A stretch of 64,000 nt of DNA from the NCBI GenBank assembly GCA_965204395.1, contig OZ241987.1, positions 1,922,001-1,986,000 of the forward strand, written 5' to 3'. A program made the position numbers and the translations under genes. Of the stretch, positions 15,584-23,916 are shown piece by piece. Origin of the DNA: Bin87 sp965204395 (GTDB lineage: Bacteria; Chloroflexota; Dehalococcoidia; Lucifugimonadales; UBA3495). The notes below the pieces were generated by a model that saw only the letters and a program-made list of their open reading frames with translations, made no database searches and was not told the DNA's origin. Each line of letters begins with the position of its first letter. The first letter of the stretch is position 1.

Positions 15584-15898
15584 CTACGGCCGACCCATCG
15601 AGTAGCGGTTCAGTATCCCCAGGTACGCCCGCTGACCCTCCACCGCTATCGCCGTCCTATCCGCCAGGTATTCGGCCCAAACCGATTGCGTGAGCGCGGT
15701 GGCCTTGCTCGATGGCTTATATGGGTTGGCCGGATCCAGCCCCGCGAACGCCTGTATCCGTGCGCCGATGGACTGCCGGCTTCGTTCCAGGGCCGCGGCC
15801 AGCGCCGCCACCTCGCGGCTGTCCTTCGCCACCTTGCCCCGGTACAGGTGCAGGACCGCAAGGTCCTCTATACGTTCCCATTTTCGTGCGGGAGGCAT
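15584..15898 (-). CDS. Hypothetical protein with winged-helix-like N-terminus
   Basis: A 104-residue protein. Residues 4-52 (KWERIEDLAVLHLYRGKVAK, then DSREVAALAAALERSRQSIG) look like the small helical domain seen in front of some restriction and HNH-type proteins, in which a helix reads DNA. The remainder is helical without motifs. It is a single gene. The frame and composition suggest real coding, but the family is not identified with certainty. Confidence 0.5.
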   Translation of the reverse strand: MPPARKWERIEDLAVLHLYRGKVAKDSREVAALAAALERSRQSIGARIQAFAGLDPANPYKPSSKATALTQSVWAEYLADRTAIAVEGQRAYLGILNRYSMGRP

Positions 15899-15915
15899 GA
15901 AATACCTACCTATGA

Positions 15916-15943
15916 CTAGGGGCGAATGATTATTCGCCCCTAC
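15916..15943. repeat. Palindromic repeat family B, copy 1
   Basis: CTAGGGGCGAATGATTATTC is followed by GCCCCTAC, an inverted repeat of 28 bases. Copies occur at 58496-58523 and 61423-61450 with almost identical sequence. It lies between the hypothetical gene at 15584 and the GMC oxidoreductase. Confidence 0.85.
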
Positions 15944-15963
15944 AGATCCCCGATTGGCGGTTT

Positions 15964-17514
15964 TTACCGCCCTTCCTTGATGAACTCAGCGACGCGCTCG
16001 CCGATGGTCATCGAGGTGACGTTGGTGTTGGCCCGGATACAGTCGGGCATCACGCTGGCGTCGGCGACACGCAGGTTGGTAACGCCCTTCACGTGCCCGA
16101 ACTGGTCCACCACCGCCATGGGGTCGCTGTCCGGCCCCATCTTGCAGGTGCCCGAAATGTGCTGGGATGTGGTCACTTCGCGAGCCACCCAGGCGTCCAA
16201 CGCCTCGTCGCTCTCCAGGGCATCCGCCGGCGGCTCGATGCACTCCTGGATCAGGTTCTGGAAATCGGGGTGGTCCGCCAACTGCATGCACAGGCGCACC
16301 GAGTCCCGCAGCCGCACCCGGTCCGACTCCTCCTTGAGGTAGTTGTAGTCCAGGAAAGGCTGCTGGTAAGGGTCGGTGGACTGCAAGCGCATGTGCCCCG
16401 CGCCCGCCGCAAGCTGGATGCCGGTGCTCATGCGAATGCCCAGCGGCACCATGCGGTCGCCGCCCCGGTTGATCCGCTCGGTGGCGAAGGACTGCATGCT
16501 GATCTTCATGTCGTTGCGGAGGTCGGATCCGTCGGCGGTGTAGCGCAGGCACAACTGCGAGCGCGGCGCCAGGCCGTCCAACTCAACCTCCGGCTTGGTG
16601 CGCCAGGTGCACCAAACGGTGGGATGGTCCCGGAGATTCTGGCCCACGCCCGGAGCATCCTGGATCACCGGAATCCCCATCTCGCGCAGGTGGTCGGCCG
16701 GCCCGATCCCTGACAGCATCAGGATGTGCGGCGACCCTATGGCTCCGCTGCTCAGGATGATCTCCTCGCCCTCGGCGGTGAAGACCTCGCCGCCCGACTC
16801 CAACTGCACGCCGGTGGCCTGGTTCCCGTCAAAAATAATCCGGTGCACGTGGCAGTTCGCCTTGATGGTCAGGTTCAACCGGTGCCTCGACTCCGACAGG
16901 TAGCCGAGGTTCGTGCTCATACGGATGCCGTTGGGGTTGTTGAATGGGGTCGGGCCAACGCCGTAGGAATCAGGATGGTTGTGGTCCCAGGTTTCGGGGA
17001 AGCCGGCGGCCACGCACGCGGCGCTGAAGGCGTTCTGCGCCGGCAGCCATGACTCGCGAGCGAAACGGTGCATTACGATGGGGCCGTCGCCGCCGTGGAA
17101 GTCGTCGTTGCCGTAGTCGGTATCGGTCTCGATACGGCGGAAGATGGGCAACAGCTTGGTGTATCCCCACTCGTCGTTGCCTTCAGCCGCCCAGCCATCG
17201 TAGTCCTCCGGCACGCCGCGCAGGAACACCTGGCCGTTGATGGCGCTGGACCCGCCGGTGACCTTGCCGCGCGGCACCATGATTTCAGGGGAGGTGTCCG
17301 TGCCCTTCCCGACGAACTGCCAGTTGTGGTCGCTGACCATGATGTCAATTTCGGTGTTATAGCCGAACTTGACCTCTTCCGGCAGGTGCTCGAACTCCGG
17401 ATAGTCTGGCCCCGCCTCAATCAGCAGCACATGCTTGCTGTGGTCCTCGGTCAACCGGCTGGCGATAATCGATCCCGCCGACCCGGCTCCAATCACGATA
17501 TAGTCATATTTCAT
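15964..17514 (-). CDS. GMC family FAD oxidoreductase (choline dehydrogenase-like)
   Basis: A 516-residue flavoenzyme that oxidises an alcohol. The N-terminus DYIVIGAGSAGSIIASRLTE is the FAD-binding Rossmann motif. PRGKVTGGSSAINGQVFLRG is GMC signature 1 and SSGAIGSPHILMLSGIGPAD is signature 2. The C-terminus has HISGTCKMGPDSDPMAVVD with the catalytic His region, and LRVADASVMPDCIRANTNVT. ATG 17514 has AAAGGAG upstream; a longer frame adds residues with no function. The substrate is unknown. Between 17515 and 17750 I see no gene. Confidence 0.93.
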   Translation of the reverse strand: MKYDYIVIGAGSAGSIIASRLTEDHSKHVLLIEAGPDYPEFEHLPEEVKFGYNTEIDIMVSDHNWQFVGKGTDTSPEIMVPRGKVTGGSSAINGQVFLRGVPEDYDGWAAEGNDEWGYTKLLPIFRRIETDTDYGNDDFHGGDGPIVMHRFARESWLPAQNAFSAACVAAGFPETWDHNHPDSYGVGPTPFNNPNGIRMSTNLGYLSESRHRLNLTIKANCHVHRIIFDGNQATGVQLESGGEVFTAEGEEIILSSGAIGSPHILMLSGIGPADHLREMGIPVIQDAPGVGQNLRDHPTVWCTWRTKPEVELDGLAPRSQLCLRYTADGSDLRNDMKISMQSFATERINRGGDRMVPLGIRMSTGIQLAAGAGHMRLQSTDPYQQPFLDYNYLKEESDRVRLRDSVRLCMQLADHPDFQNLIQECIEPPADALESDEALDAWVAREVTTSQHISGTCKMGPDSDPMAVVDQFGHVKGVTNLRVADASVMPDCIRANTNVTSMTIGERVAEFIKEGR

Positions 17515-17750
17515 ACCTGACTTGCTCCTTTCACCACCGAGATAGACGTATCTCCGAACCATCGTGGCGACAGCGAATTGAGTTCCGCCGCCATCATATA
17601 CACGCAGTTAGGGCGGCGCAAGCGCAACCGCTGGCATGTCTTGTGGGATGCGAAGCTCCAATAAGGATCAACACCACACCGCAACGTTATACTAATTGGG
17701 ACGACACGAGTCGGCGGTTGTCAGCGGCAGCAAGGTTGTGGAGCAACAAC

Positions 17751-18155
17751 ATGGTGATGGATCGGAGCCAGAAATATCGCGAGATGGCGCTGCGGGGCAA
17801 ATACCGGAGACTGTACAGGTACCTGCGCGATCTACCTGCCCAGGAGTGGCGGGCGTCATTCCGTGAGATCGAAACGATCTTGGGCTTTGAACTCCCTGCG
17901 TCAGCACGGTTGCACCGGCCGTGGTGGGCGAACCAGGGTCAGGGTAGCGGGCATAGCCACTCTCTGGCTTGGGGGGCCGCCGAATGGGAAACGGCAGAGG
18001 TTGATATGGATGCTGAGACCCTGCTGCTAAGGCGCCAGCGCCCGGAGACCGGGCGTAGGCTGACGCTCGACGACATCTGGCCCGTTCACCCCACGGCAGT
18101 GTGGCCGGAAGGGCTCAGTCTTAGGCGTGAGGACATTTACGAGGATACGATATAG
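17751..18155 (+). CDS. DUF7662-type protein, putative antitoxin for the PIN gene
   Basis: A 134-residue protein with the DUF7662 core: KYRRLYRYLRDLPAQEWRAS, EIETILGFELPASARLHRPW and WWANQGQGSGHSHSLAWGAA, ending in VDMDAETLLLRR. The segment resembles the DNA-binding domains seen in front of several toxin and restriction genes. The PIN toxin begins five bases after its stop, so the two form a likely toxin-antitoxin pair. GGAG lies upstream of ATG 17751. The C-terminal 35 residues would be the toxin-binding part by analogy. Confidence 0.65.
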   Translation: MVMDRSQKYREMALRGKYRRLYRYLRDLPAQEWRASFREIETILGFELPASARLHRPWWANQGQGSGHSHSLAWGAAEWETAEVDMDAETLLLRRQRPETGRRLTLDDIWPVHPTAVWPEGLSLRREDIYEDTI

Positions 18156-18160
18156 CATTA

Positions 18161-18583
18161 ATGTTTATAGACACCAACGTCCTTGTAAACGCCCGGGTTC
18201 TTGGCGCTCCTGACCACGACATAGCCAGGGCACGGCTGGGGCGTATCGTCAGGGAACGCGAACCCATGAGGATCAGTCGGCAGGTTGTACGCGAATATTT
18301 GGCCGTCGTCACCCGCCCGCAGATTTGGTCGGACCCACTAACCCTGAACGAGGTTCTCGAAGACGTTGACCGGTTGATCACAAACTTCGATATTCTCGAA
18401 GACGGCCCGGCAGTAACCCAGACGTTGGTCGCATTATTGCGTGACGTTGCAGTAGGCGGCAGACAGATTCATGACGCCAATATCGTTGCCACCATGCTCG
18501 CCCACGGAGAGAACCGACTGCTGACGTTCAACGTCTCTGACTTTCGTCGATACGGAGATTGGATTGAATTGGTGAGCTTTTAG
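18161..18583 (+). CDS. PIN domain ribonuclease (VapC-like toxin)
   Basis: A 140-residue PIN protein. It begins MFIDTNVLVNARV with the first catalytic Asp (D4). The central RQVVREYLAVVTRP supplies a glutamate. The C-terminal IHDANIVATM and LLTFNVSDFRRY supply further acidic residues, so the Mg-dependent ribonuclease site looks intact. It follows the DUF7662 gene by five bases. Its last four bases overlap the stop region of the convergent SDR gene. Confidence 0.85.
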   Translation: MFIDTNVLVNARVLGAPDHDIARARLGRIVREREPMRISRQVVREYLAVVTRPQIWSDPLTLNEVLEDVDRLITNFDILEDGPAVTQTLVALLRDVAVGGRQIHDANIVATMLAHGENRLLTFNVSDFRRYGDWIELVSF

Positions 18584-19368
18584 TGCATCACCAGCCCGCC
18601 GTCCACGTTGATCGTCTGACCGGTGATGTTCCGCGCGCCCGGACTCGCCAGGAACGCCGCCATAGCCGCTATGTCTTCCGGCTCGTTGGCCCGCCCAATG
18701 GGTATGTTGGACGCCCGTTGCGCCTGCAATTCATCAACCGAGATGCCGGCATCCGCCGCCCGCTGCTCCATCGTGCTCATGGACATGGCCGTGATGGTTG
18801 AGCCCGGGCAGATGGCGTTCACGTTGATGTCGTAACGCGCCAGCTGGTGCGCCGCGATCAGCGTCATCGAGATCACCGCGCCCTTGCTGGCTGCGTAGGC
18901 CGCGTTGGACGTGCCTCGGTAGCCCTTGCCGGCGATGGACGCGATGTTCACGATGCGCCCGCCGCTGCCCTGGTCGATCATCTGCCGCGCCGTCCGCTGC
19001 ATCACGAAGAATGCGCCCCGCGCGTTCACCCGGTGGATGCGGTCCCAGTCGGCCTCGGTGATGTCCATGATGTCCAGGTAGCGAGTCACCCCCGCGTTGT
19101 TCACCAGGATATCGACGCGCCCCAGTGAACTCACCGCTTCGGCGATCACCCGGTCGATGTCGTCGCCGTCGCCGATGTCCGCTGTGATCGCCACGCTCTG
19201 GCGACCAGTGGCCCGCACATCCGTAGCCGTTTCCTCCACGTTATCGGCCATGATGTCCGTAACCGCGACGTTCGCCCCATCATTCGCCAGCGCCAGCGCA
19301 GTGGCCCGACCCATCCCGCGCCCCGCCCCGGTTACCAACGCTACCTTTCCGTCCAGAGACATTGACAT
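18580..19368 (-). CDS. Short-chain dehydrogenase/reductase
   Basis: A 262-residue classical SDR, NAD(P)-dependent. Motifs are VTGAGRGMGRATALAL (TGxxxGxG cofactor site, residues 13-20), NNAG in VDILVNNAGVT, catalytic Ser in IASIAGKGY, and YAASKG with the catalytic Tyr and Lys. The closing ITGQTINVDGGLVMH is typical. The acidic residue after the second strand (TDIM) suggests NAD preference. The substrate is unknown. Confidence 0.93.
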   Translation of the reverse strand: MSMSLDGKVALVTGAGRGMGRATALALANDGANVAVTDIMADNVEETATDVRATGRQSVAITADIGDGDDIDRVIAEAVSSLGRVDILVNNAGVTRYLDIMDITEADWDRIHRVNARGAFFVMQRTARQMIDQGSGGRIVNIASIAGKGYRGTSNAAYAASKGAVISMTLIAAHQLARYDINVNAICPGSTITAMSMSTMEQRAADAGISVDELQAQRASNIPIGRANEPEDIAAMAAFLASPGARNITGQTINVDGGLVMH

Positions 19369-19419
19369 TACCTCCTGGTGTTGACGCCGCGTAAGGTCCC
19401 GGCGCGTTTGAACAGAACG

Positions 19420-19851
19420 TTATTTCTTGTGTGGAAAAGCCGCAACCAAAGGCGCCAAATGCTTGGAAGCATTCCGCAAGTCAACTGCAAAAGGCTCCAG
19501 ATCGTGGGGCGCGCATTCATCGTGCCGCCAGTATGCCACCAAGTCGCCGTTTTCGGCGATCAACGTAGCGGTTTCGCGCCCAGTTCCGAAAGTGAGGGTG
19601 TCTGTTGGTTCGGAATAGTCAGGCCGACGTAACGGGAAGTAGGTACTGAAGCCCGATATTTCCACGCCGACCGCTTCCCGGCTGTCCTCGTCGCGCATCT
19701 CTATCGTGGCAAAAGGCGCCTCTTCCAAAAGGCTGCTGCCGTCGCTTGGGCAGCCATCGCGCAACCACAAAATATCGTTGTCTGGGTCATAGGACATTTT
19801 CAGGTTCCGCGTCAGGCCCCGCATCATATTGACAATCACGCCGATCCTCAC
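19420..19851 (-). CDS. DUF2283-domain protein, third gene of a small operon
   Basis: About 143 residues. The DUF2283-like part reads KMSYDPDNDILWLRDG and then MRDEDSREAVGVEISGFSTY, matching the usual YDPEADALYI and D-x-D-G-x-VVGIEI pattern. An unrelated C-terminal extension of about 70 residues follows. A GTG start at 19851 overlaps the stop of the previous gene (GTGA), which implies translational coupling; TTG one codon earlier or ATG further in are alternatives. DUF2283 proteins often sit beside toxins. Here the partners are an E-x-K protein and a PaREP1-like protein. Confidence 0.65.
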   Translation of the reverse strand: MRIGVIVNMMRGLTRNLKMSYDPDNDILWLRDGCPSDGSSLLEEAPFATIEMRDEDSREAVGVEISGFSTYFPLRRPDYSEPTDTLTFGTGRETATLIAENGDLVAYWRHDECAPHDLEPFAVDLRNASKHLAPLVAAFPHKK

Positions 19852-20174
19852 CAATTTTGTCGCCCCATGTGCACGTCAAGCACATCGGCAGCGTATCCCG
19901 GGTCATCGTGCAAAATATCGACATGAATAGGGTCGATATTTTTCAACGGATCCCCATCCTGTAACTGGTGGATGTACCACCGGGTTCCGTTGGGCAGCAC
20001 AGCCAACCCTTCTTCCATACGCGAGTCAGCATCTACATAACCTTGCAACTGACGGAGGTCGTCGTCTGTTAGGATTCCACCATCGTATGAGTCCCGCACC
20101 TCGCGAGGTTTGACTTCTATAATGATGCAAGGGACAGCCGAGCCACGGGCGAAGTCGTTGGCTATGATTTTCAT
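19848..20174 (-). CDS. Uncharacterised protein with E-x-K motif, middle gene of the operon
   Basis: A 108-residue protein, MKIIANDFARGSAVPCIIIE followed by VKPREV. The strand ending I-I-I-E-V-K resembles the second half of a PD-(D/E)xK nuclease active site, but a preceding catalytic Asp at the right distance is not clear, so a nuclease role is only a guess. Its C-terminus (HVDILHDDPGYAADVLDVHM) is acidic. It starts 10 bases after the PaREP1-like gene and its stop overlaps the DUF2283 start. Confidence 0.6.
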   Translation of the reverse strand: MKIIANDFARGSAVPCIIIEVKPREVRDSYDGGILTDDDLRQLQGYVDADSRMEEGLAVLPNGTRWYIHQLQDGDPLKNIDPIHVDILHDDPGYAADVLDVHMGRQNW

Positions 20175-20184
20175 ACTGCGTTCT

Positions 20185-20601
20185 TTATGCCGTGGATTGG
20201 CGTTCCGTTAACGGCTCCAGAATGTCGAGCAGTGTGGCGACCTCATCTAGCGATCCGGCAATGTCATCAGCGTGCAAAAACCTCTTGCGCTGGTAGAAAT
20301 TACCATGTAGTTCGTTGGCCGTCCGACGCAGCGCGGTTAGCCGATTGTCGCCAGTTAGCTGGCGGGCCTGGTATAGGACCTCCGTAAAGTGCTCATGCCG
20401 ATCATACTGCCAGCCTTTGGCGGTGGCCGCTGCTTTTGCCATCCATGCCGCTGCGCCCCAGCCTTTTTCAGAGGCTTGATGCAGGTCATCCTCAGCTAGG
20501 TATTGGTGGCTGCGCTCCAAAAAATAACGTGATTGAAGCCGGTAATCTTCGATAGTCTCGCCGAGTTCGTCAAACGGTTGCATCGGCGTCATTTGCGCCA
20601 T
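20185..20601 (-). CDS. PaREP1/HEPN-like protein, paralogue 2
   Basis: A 138-residue all-helical protein with A-S-E-K-G-W-G-A-A near residue 44 and ELHGNFYQRKRFLHADDIAG near residue 95, shared with the proteins at 1653-2039 and 58543-59058. It is the first gene of a compact three-gene operon with the E-x-K protein and the DUF2283 protein. HEPN-fold proteins in such settings are often RNases or their partners. That role is inferred from family and context only. Confidence 0.7.
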   Translation of the reverse strand: MAQMTPMQPFDELGETIEDYRLQSRYFLERSHQYLAEDDLHQASEKGWGAAAWMAKAAATAKGWQYDRHEHFTEVLYQARQLTGDNRLTALRRTANELHGNFYQRKRFLHADDIAGSLDEVATLLDILEPLTERQSTA

Positions 20602-20708
20602 GGTTGATGCTCCTAGCGAATGGTAGCGCCAGTATAGCAGTTAGCCTTGACTTAGACTGAACTCCGGCGGGCCGTGGAGCATCGGCGCAGGCGGGGGAAA
20701 TGCCCCAG

Positions 20709-21842
20709 TCACAGCGCCCGCAGCAGATCCTGGTAGTTCTCCCGGCCCGTTCGCCGCAGCCTGTGGTCGTCGGTGACCTCAAGGTCGCCGGAGTCTTCCA
20801 GCAGTTCGATGTGCGCCACCACCTCCGTGAGCGCGGCGAAGAAATTGCCGCCCTCAAGTTTCCGCCGCTCGAAGGTCTGCCGCGTCACGTCCTCCAACGG
20901 CTGCGGCTCCGGCCCCGCCGTAACCAGTATGCGACCCAACCTGCGCGCGTGGAACCGGATCAGATCGCCGGCTCGCTGCGTGGTCTGAAAGTTGAACTTG
21001 TGGTTGTTATAGAGCCGGTGCGCCGGCAGCACCGCTACCTCCGTACCCAGGTCCGCCACCCGCTGCAGCGACTTCAGGTACGTGAGCAACCCGAAGGAAT
21101 CGTCCGGGTCCTGGTAGTGGACCGGCAGACTGCTCAGCACCGCGCGGTTAAAAGCCGTTTTCATCGTCGGATGCGGGCTGATCTCCGGCAGCACGTGGTC
21201 GCCCGTGAACACCATCCCGCTGCCCGGTCCGTTGTCGATCACGGCGCAGATCTCATCGGGCGAATGGCCCGGCGCGTGCATGTACTGGAGCGCGCCCTGC
21301 TGTTCCCCGTGCGCGATGTGATGCCCCACCTGGTGCGTCTTTCGCGAGGCCATGTATCGCTCGCGTTCCTCCGAGTTAGAATGGCTGAACCCGTTGGCTT
21401 TCGCCGTCTCCCACATCGCCTGATGGATCGGCGACGATGCCATGAATTGCAGATCACGAGGGTCAAAAGGCAGGAGCGGCTGGTAGATGTCGTGCGCCCA
21501 TAGCTCGGCGTCGGAGGCTTCGATGACCCGCGCCACGCCGCCGTCGTGGTCGGCGTGCCCGTGGGTGATGATCACCCGCTCGATGTCGCCGACCTCAAGG
21601 CCGCCCAGCGCCATGCCCGACTTCAGCAGATCGAACGACGCCTCTGCTCCCGGGTCGATCAGCGTCAGCCCCTCGTTCTCGAAAATGTATGCCCAGGTTG
21701 GCCCCGTATGTGAATGCCCTTCCTGCGGTACCGCCACGGTGTGAATCGTTCGGCCGTGGGGATCCGACAGGCGCAGCGTCATGCCGTTGCCGGCCGAATC
21801 GCCGTTGCGGAGGACATCCACCTCCGTGAAGTAGTCGGGCAT
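20709..21842 (-). CDS. MBL-fold metallohydrolase
   Basis: A 377-residue metallo-beta-lactamase-fold hydrolase. The metal motif VIITHGHADHDGG (HxHxDH) lies near residue 90. Further His/Asp ligands lie in MHAPGHSPDE and FTGDHVLP. The C-terminal region has the extra helical domain (PHPTMKTAFNRAVL, VAVLPAHRLYNNHKFNFQ, LIRFHARRLGRI) seen in glyoxalase II-like and thioesterase-like relatives acting on CoA or hydroxyacyl substrates. GAGGAGG precedes ATG 21842. The substrate is not known. Confidence 0.9.
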   Translation of the reverse strand: MPDYFTEVDVLRNGDSAGNGMTLRLSDPHGRTIHTVAVPQEGHSHTGPTWAYIFENEGLTLIDPGAEASFDLLKSGMALGGLEVGDIERVIITHGHADHDGGVARVIEASDAELWAHDIYQPLLPFDPRDLQFMASSPIHQAMWETAKANGFSHSNSEERERYMASRKTHQVGHHIAHGEQQGALQYMHAPGHSPDEICAVIDNGPGSGMVFTGDHVLPEISPHPTMKTAFNRAVLSSLPVHYQDPDDSFGLLTYLKSLQRVADLGTEVAVLPAHRLYNNHKFNFQTTQRAGDLIRFHARRLGRILVTAGPEPQPLEDVTRQTFERRKLEGGNFFAALTEVVAHIELLEDSGDLEVTDDHRLRRTGRENYQDLLRAL

Positions 21843-21950
21843 CTGGACGTTCCTCCTCTGGAGTCCCACGCTCGTGTCGGGGGATCACAGGGCAGCATTA
21901 TACTCCCCCGCCGCAAGCCCACGTGATTCGTCTGAATTGGCTCAACTGAC

Positions 21951-21959
21951 TGCTATAAT
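21951..21959 (+). promoter_or_regulatory. Extended -10 promoter element (TGCTATAAT)
   Basis: TGCTATAAT is a full extended -10 element, 120 bases before the Uma2 gene. The identical nonamer precedes the SDR gene (22844-22852) and rpmB (58215-58223). No convincing -35 is present in any of the three, as expected for extended -10 promoters. Confidence 0.55.
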
Positions 21960-22080
21960 GCGTGGGATTCCAAACTACTCCTGTCTATCTTTATTTTAGT
22001 GTTTCCAACACCACATCCATCACAACTGCACTTTTTGTTTAGGACTGGGCCCGCCGGATCGGATGCGTCGAGGTTACGTT

Positions 22081-22836
22081 ATGACTGTCACCAGAACCGG
22101 GATGTTGCCGTACGTCAAGCGGGGCGAGATCGACTACGCCGCGCTGGACTACAACCCGGACGAACCGGAGCCGATGCCTGAAGCCATGGAGCAGGAAACC
22201 GTTGTCAACGAGATCCTGAATATCCTGGCCAGCCGCTTCGCCGACTTCTGGCAACGACCCGACGTTTTCATCAGCAGCAACACCATCCTGTGCTACGACC
22301 CGTCCAACCTGAACGTCCGCCGCCAACCCGACATCTACCTGGCCTTCGGGGTTGACCAGGCTGCCATCCGCCGCCGTCGCCTCTACCTGCCCTGGGAGGC
22401 CGGCAAGCCGCCGGATCTTGCCCTGGAGGTGGGATCCGAGAGCACCGGTTCGGAGGATACGGTCACCAAGACCGGGGTGTACGCCGACATCGGCATTACC
22501 GAATACTGGCGCTTCGACCCCAGCGGTGGCGAGCACCACGGAGAGCCCCTGTGGGGAGGCGTGCTGCACGACGGCGTGTACCTTCCGGTCGATCTGACCA
22601 CTGAGCCCGACGGCATCCTCAAGGGTTACAGCGAATTGATGGCGTTGTATCTCGCCTGGGAAGATGGCTGGCCCCGTTTCTACGACCCGTCCGCTGGCGC
22701 GTACCTGGAAAACTGGCGGCAGGAACGGGTCGCCCACGAAGCAGCACAGGCCGCCCACGAAGCCGAATGGGCTGCGATGCGGCAACGGATTGATGAACTG
22801 GAAGCGCAGTTGCGCGACCGGCGCACGGAGAACTGA
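22081..22836 (+). CDS. Uma2 family (PD-(D/E)xK fold) protein
   Basis: A 251-residue protein of the Uma2/DUF820 family, a restriction-endonuclease-like fold found in many copies in cyanobacteria and Chloroflexota. The core has the strand RRQPDIYLAF with the Asp of the PD motif and PPDLALEVGSESTGSEDTVT with the E-x-x-S variant. A helical tail of about 70 residues (ERVAHEAAQAAHEAEWAAMR) probably forms a coiled coil. The start at 22081 is favoured by GAGG nine bases before it; ATG 22063 is possible. Cellular role unknown. Confidence 0.85.
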   Translation: MTVTRTGMLPYVKRGEIDYAALDYNPDEPEPMPEAMEQETVVNEILNILASRFADFWQRPDVFISSNTILCYDPSNLNVRRQPDIYLAFGVDQAAIRRRRLYLPWEAGKPPDLALEVGSESTGSEDTVTKTGVYADIGITEYWRFDPSGGEHHGEPLWGGVLHDGVYLPVDLTTEPDGILKGYSELMALYLAWEDGWPRFYDPSAGAYLENWRQERVAHEAAQAAHEAEWAAMRQRIDELEAQLRDRRTEN

Positions 22837-22843
22837 CCCCGCT

Positions 22844-22852
22844 TGCTATAAT
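22844..22852 (+). promoter_or_regulatory. Extended -10 promoter element (TGCTATAAT)
   Basis: The same TGCTATAAT as at 21951 and 58215. It lies just after the Uma2 stop, and transcription would start about 35 bases before the SDR start codon. Confidence 0.55.
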
Positions 22853-22896
22853 GCGGCCCAACAGCACCAATCCGGCACGACGACAGGAGGTTCCCC

Positions 22897-23667
22897 ATGC
22901 GGTTGGAAGGCAAGGTTGCGCTCATCAGCGGAGCGGCCAGCGGTGTCGAGGGCGAGTTGATGGGATTCGGCGGCGCGGCTGCCAGGATGTTCTGCCAGGA
23001 AGGCGCAAAGGTCGTCCTGGGCGACATCAACACCGAGAACGGTGAGCGCACCGCCGAGCAGATCCGGGCCGCCGGCGGTGACGCCATATTCGTGAAGCTG
23101 GACGTAACCAACGAGCAGGACTGGATAGACGCTGTGGCCGCCACCGTATCGTCCTACGGAACCCTCAACGTCCTGGTCAACAACGCCGGCACCGGCGCCC
23201 GTTACACCGTCGAGGAAACCACCGAAGACGCCTGGGACGGCCAGATCGACGTCCACGCCAAGGGCACCTTCCTGGGCATCAAGCACGGCGTGCCGGAGAT
23301 GCTGAAAGCCGGCGGCGGCTCCATCGTCAACATCTCTTCGATTTACGGAATCGTGGGCAGCCCGACCTCCACCGCCTACCACGCCGCCAAGGGCGCTATT
23401 CGCCTGCTCACCAAGTCGGCGGCGATGCAATACGCCGGCGATAATATCCGCGTCAACTCCATCCACCCCGGCTACTGCCACACGCCGTTGACCACCCGCA
23501 GCTACGATAACGAGCGGCATTTCGCCTGGATCAACGAACGCATCCCCATCGGGCGCGTGGGCAACGCCGACGACATCGCCTACGGCATCGTATTCCTGGC
23601 GTCCGAAGAATCATCCTTTATGACCGGCTCCGAACTGGTCATCGACGGCGGAACCACGGCACAGTAA
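22897..23667 (+). CDS. Short-chain dehydrogenase/reductase
   Basis: A 256-residue classical SDR. LISGAASGVEGELMGFGGAA is the cofactor loop, with an unusual three-residue extension relative to TGxxxGxG. VLVNNAGTG, ISSIYGIVGS and YHAAKG carry the Asn, Ser, Tyr and Lys of the active site. GDIN after the second strand suggests NAD. GACAGGAGG stands directly before ATG 22897. It is not adjacent to other metabolic genes, so its substrate is unknown. Confidence 0.92.
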   Translation: MRLEGKVALISGAASGVEGELMGFGGAAARMFCQEGAKVVLGDINTENGERTAEQIRAAGGDAIFVKLDVTNEQDWIDAVAATVSSYGTLNVLVNNAGTGARYTVEETTEDAWDGQIDVHAKGTFLGIKHGVPEMLKAGGGSIVNISSIYGIVGSPTSTAYHAAKGAIRLLTKSAAMQYAGDNIRVNSIHPGYCHTPLTTRSYDNERHFAWINERIPIGRVGNADDIAYGIVFLASEESSFMTGSELVIDGGTTAQ

Positions 23668-23689
23668 CCCCCTCTGTCATTTGTATGTT

Positions 23690-23810
23690 GCGCTTGCTGG
23701 GCAGATAGGCCAATCTGCGCAGCAGGTGTGAGGGGCGCGTCGACCGTCATTGGGCGGGTCAGGCCATTGGGCCTGACGGCGCCGAGCCGGAGTAGGACAC
23801 CCCTCACGCC
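23690..23810 (+). ncRNA. Probable IS110 bridge RNA
   Basis: The 250 bases before the transposase fold locally. CTTGCTG (23693-23699) and GCAGAT (23701-23706) pair with ATCTGC (23713-23718) and CAGCAGG (23720-23726). GTGAGGGG (23728-23735) pairs with CCCCTCAC (23800-23807). Inside the latter, GTCAGGCC (23758-23765) pairs with GGCCTGAC (23770-23777) around ATTG. IS110 elements are known to express such an RNA from the noncoding end next to the transposase; its internal loops specify donor and target DNA. The exact guide bases are not assigned here. Confidence 0.6.
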
Positions 23811-23916
23811 ACCAACTCGGCCCTCCGAACGGATACCGGGGCCTGGGGCCCGCATCAGCAAGTGGGGAGGACCGCAGCGCAATCATACCTACCGGCAAAC
23901 AGGATGGGCAACAACA

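Noticed and set aside
22039..22785. Minus-strand frame over the Uma2 gene
   Set aside because: The Uma2 frame carries the family core and a good promoter; the antisense product has no recognisable feature.
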